Source: Euryarchaeota archaeon Ods04
GTDB taxonomy: Archaea > Halobacteriota > Halobacteria > Halobacteriales > Halorutilaceae
Direction of reading: 5' to 3'
NCBI GenBank assembly: GCA_028751055.1
Contig: JAQZDD010000072.1
Location: 1 to 5,990, forward strand
Length of the DNA: 5,990 bases
Part shown: in pieces, positions 4,471-5,990 of the stretch
Position numbering within the stretch: the first letter of the stretch is position 1
Layout: each line of letters opens with the position of its first letter
Program-made: the position numbers and the translations under genes
The notes under the pieces: model-generated
What the model saw: only the letters and a program-made list of their open reading frames with translations
Database searches by the model: none
Told to the model about the DNA's origin: nothing

Positions 4471-5990
4471 TGTCTTCGTCCGACCCGACGCGCCGTGTCC
4501 CCAAGAAGTTAGGAGCGAGCGACGAGTTCTGGCGCGGATACACGCTCGACGACCTGCTCGTCGGAGGAACGCCGTTCATCGTCGCAGTCCTGCTTACGGC
4601 TTACGTCATACCTCCCGAGTTCCGTTACGTCGGGTATATCCTTGCGGGAGTCGCTCTCGTCGTCGGCGCGCTCGCCGTCTACGCGACGCCCGACCACCTG
4701 ACCGCGAGCGAATGGGTTTCGACGTACGTCCACCACTTCCGGCGCGCCAACGAGATGGAGCACGTCCGTTACGACTTCGAGTCGGCGCGTGAGCAGAAGG
4801 ACTTCCCCGAGTCGCGCGCCTACGAGGTGAGCGGACGCACTCAGGAACTCACCGACGTGAAACGCGTCCACAAGGACAGCGACGCGGTCGAACGTACCGA
4901 CGGCGCGTTCGTGGGTGCGGTACGCGTAGAACCCGCCAACATGGCACTCACGACAGACAGGCGGTGGCAGGAGAACGTCTCCGCCTTCGCCGACTTCTTC
5001 AACAACTCTGTCGAGTGGAGCCTTCAGATGTACTCGACGACGACCGAGTTCCCTGTCGAGGACTACCTCAGGAGACGTGAACGCAGGTTAGACGACGACG
5101 ATGTCACCGGAAACCCTGTCTTCCGTCGTCTCATAGAGGAGTGGCTCGACTGGTATCCGCGGGAGTTAGAAGCGCGCGGAACCAACATACGTGAGCACTA
5201 CATCGTCGTGCCGGTACGGCGCGACGAAGTGACAGGAAACGGCGACGAAAACGGTCTGTTCGATAAGCTCTCGGGCGTGCCTGTCATAGGCGCGCTCGCC
5301 TCGGGCGACGGAATGACGGAGGAGGAGATGCGTTCACGCGCGCTCAACGAACTCGACGAACGTCTCCGTATGGTCGAGAACGAAGGGATACAGCGACTCG
5401 ACGGCTGTCGCGCACACCGTGTCGAGGCAGGTGGTTTAGCGCGTATGCTCGCTGAGTTCTGGGAGGGCGAACCCGCCGACTTCGCCGACATGGACGGCGC
5501 GTTACGCGAGAACCCCGTTGTCGCGGGTGAAGCCGACATCAACGGAAACGGCAGGGACGACGCAGAAACGTCGGAAGGCGAGACGGAGGCGGGCAAGCGA
5601 GAAACGGTGAAGAACGAGCGAGAGACAGAGGCGGGCGCGAGGAGGGAGACAGGTGAACGAGAAGACGGCGAAGAAGGAGAGTCAACCTCATTCGTGCGTT
5701 CGCTCTTCAGCCGAGGCGGGAGCGAAGACGGAGAGGAGATGACCGAGGGAAGGGTAACCGACGACGTAGAGGAGATGCACAAGGCGTTCGTCGCTCCTTC
5801 GGAGGCGGTCTTCGAGCGCAACGCCGCCAAACTCGGAACGCGGTGGACTAAGACGATGTGGGCGGAAGGCTACCCCGACCAGCCCGTCAACGGATTCCTC
5901 GAACGTCTTTTCACGGAGCCCGGTATCGAGACCGACGTTGCGATACACGTCGAACCGCGCGACACGAGGCGGGCGCAGGAGGAGCTAAAG
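4467..5990 (+). CDS. VirB4-like T4SS ATPase with N-terminal PrgI-like membrane domain (3' end outside window)
   Basis: The frame is open from ATG 4467 to the window edge (508 codons, no stop). Residues 13-79 hold two hydrophobic helices (about 30-48 and 54-72) followed by ATPDHLTASEW, resembling a PrgI/VirB3-like membrane module fused ahead of VirB4. Residues 120-250 include RTQELTDVKRVHKD (124-137), GAFVGAVRVEPANMAL (146-161) and HYIVVPVRR (244-252), the N-terminal domain of VirB4/CagE/TrbE proteins. After a mixed-charge insert (about 352-433), KLGTRWTKTMWAEGYP (455-470) then VAIHVEPRDTRRAQEEL (491-507) match the VirB4 block that precedes the Walker motifs. The catalytic P-loop domain lies beyond the window, so ATPase competence cannot be judged. 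VirB4 ATPases sit on the cytoplasmic face of the membrane and power pilus assembly and substrate transfer. The gene overlaps the VirB6-like gene by 4 nt, with an excellent RBS. A HerA-like relative such as CedB is an alternative, but the pre-Walker block favours VirB4. Confidence 0.85.
   Translation, partial: MMSSSDPTRRVPKKLGASDEFWRGYTLDDLLVGGTPFIVAVLLTAYVIPPEFRYVGYILAGVALVVGALAVYATPDHLTASEWVSTYVHHFRRANEMEHVRYDFESAREQKDFPESRAYEVSGRTQELTDVKRVHKDSDAVERTDGAFVGAVRVEPANMALTTDRRWQENVSAFADFFNNSVEWSLQMYSTTTEFPVEDYLRRRERRLDDDDVTGNPVFRRLIEEWLDWYPRELEARGTNIREHYIVVPVRRDEVTGNGDENGLFDKLSGVPVIGALASGDGMTEEEMRSRALNELDERLRMVENEGIQRLDGCRAHRVEAGGLARMLAEFWEGEPADFADMDGALRENPVVAGEADINGNGRDDAETSEGETEAGKRETVKNERETEAGARRETGEREDGEEGESTSFVRSLFSRGGSEDGEEMTEGRVTDDVEEMHKAFVAPSEAVFERNAAKLGTRWTKTMWAEGYPDQPVNGFLERLFTEPGIETDVAIHVEPRDTRRAQEELK
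5520..5766 (+). other. Mixed-charge, low-complexity insert encoded in the VirB4-like gene
   Basis: Residues about 352-433 are dominated by Glu, Arg, Gly, Asp, Thr and Lys, with a degenerate 14-residue-spaced repeat (ETEAGKRET at 372-380 and ETEAGARRET at 386-395). On the + strand the DNA is strongly purine-biased between about 5560 and 5700. It separates the N-terminal VirB4 domain from the pre-Walker block and is probably a disordered, cytoplasmic linker. The repeats differ at synonymous sites, so they are not a recent duplication. Confidence 0.7.

Noticed and set aside
4178..4792. Second + strand frame of 204 codons spanning the VirB6/VirB4 junction
   Set aside because: It overlaps both supported genes, is extremely Arg-rich, and loses the clear ATGA/RBS arrangement at 4456-4470.
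5198..5830. Serine-rich - strand open frame of 210 codons
   Set aside because: It mirrors the VirB4-like gene; Ser/Pro richness is the complement of the purine-rich charged insert, not a sign of a real protein.
1..5990. Absence of AATT as another avoided palindrome
   Set aside because: ATT itself occurs only about four times in the window, so zero AATT follows from base and codon composition.

Overview
The window looks like a haloarchaeal (class Halobacteria or a close relative) genome, plasmid or integrated element. The evidence is a GC-rich sequence with abundant GAC/GAG/GTC codons, acidic predicted proteins, a leaderless-type archaeal promoter, and AGGAGGTG-type ribosome binding sites inside an operon. 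It is not a typical member by codon use: ATA (Ile), TTA (Leu) and AGG (Arg) are common in every gene, and the 4-base words GATC (0 copies) and GGCC (1 copy) are almost missing. All recognisable genes lie on the + strand.

Region 1 (1-1000) is the C-terminal ~332 residues of a penicillin-acylase-type Ntn hydrolase, whose 5' part lies outside the window. It is followed by a short hairpin (1007-1024). A 77-nt gap then carries a promoter whose TATA-box region is a perfect 12-bp palindrome (1040-1051).

Region 2 (1078-5990) is a tightly packed operon that I read as the core of an archaeal type IV secretion / conjugation-like DNA transfer apparatus. It contains (a) a 122-aa VirB2/TrbC-like pilin candidate with a signal peptide, two hydrophobic helices and a basic loop; (b) a 595-aa acidic, secreted, C-terminally membrane-anchored surface protein of unknown function; (c) a previously unlisted 30-codon mini-ORF that fills the gap between (b) and (d) exactly, with ATGA overlaps at both ends; (d) a 391-aa polytopic VirB6/TrbL-like membrane protein with a mixed-charge tail; and (e) the first 508 residues of a VirB4-like protein with a PrgI-like two-helix membrane domain fused at its N-terminus. 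Gene (e) runs off the window before its ATPase motifs. Overlaps of 25, 4, 4 and 4 nt imply one transcript and translational coupling.

Inferred joint role: the pilin would build a filament, the VirB6-like protein would form the inner membrane channel or platform, the VirB4-like ATPase would energise pilin extraction or DNA movement, and the large exoprotein would be the outward-facing component of an envelope that has no outer membrane. Whether the machine exports (conjugation) or imports DNA cannot be told from this window. No relaxase, coupling ATPase, RNA gene, CRISPR array, insertion sequence or attachment site is visible, and there is no gene-free stretch above 300 bases.
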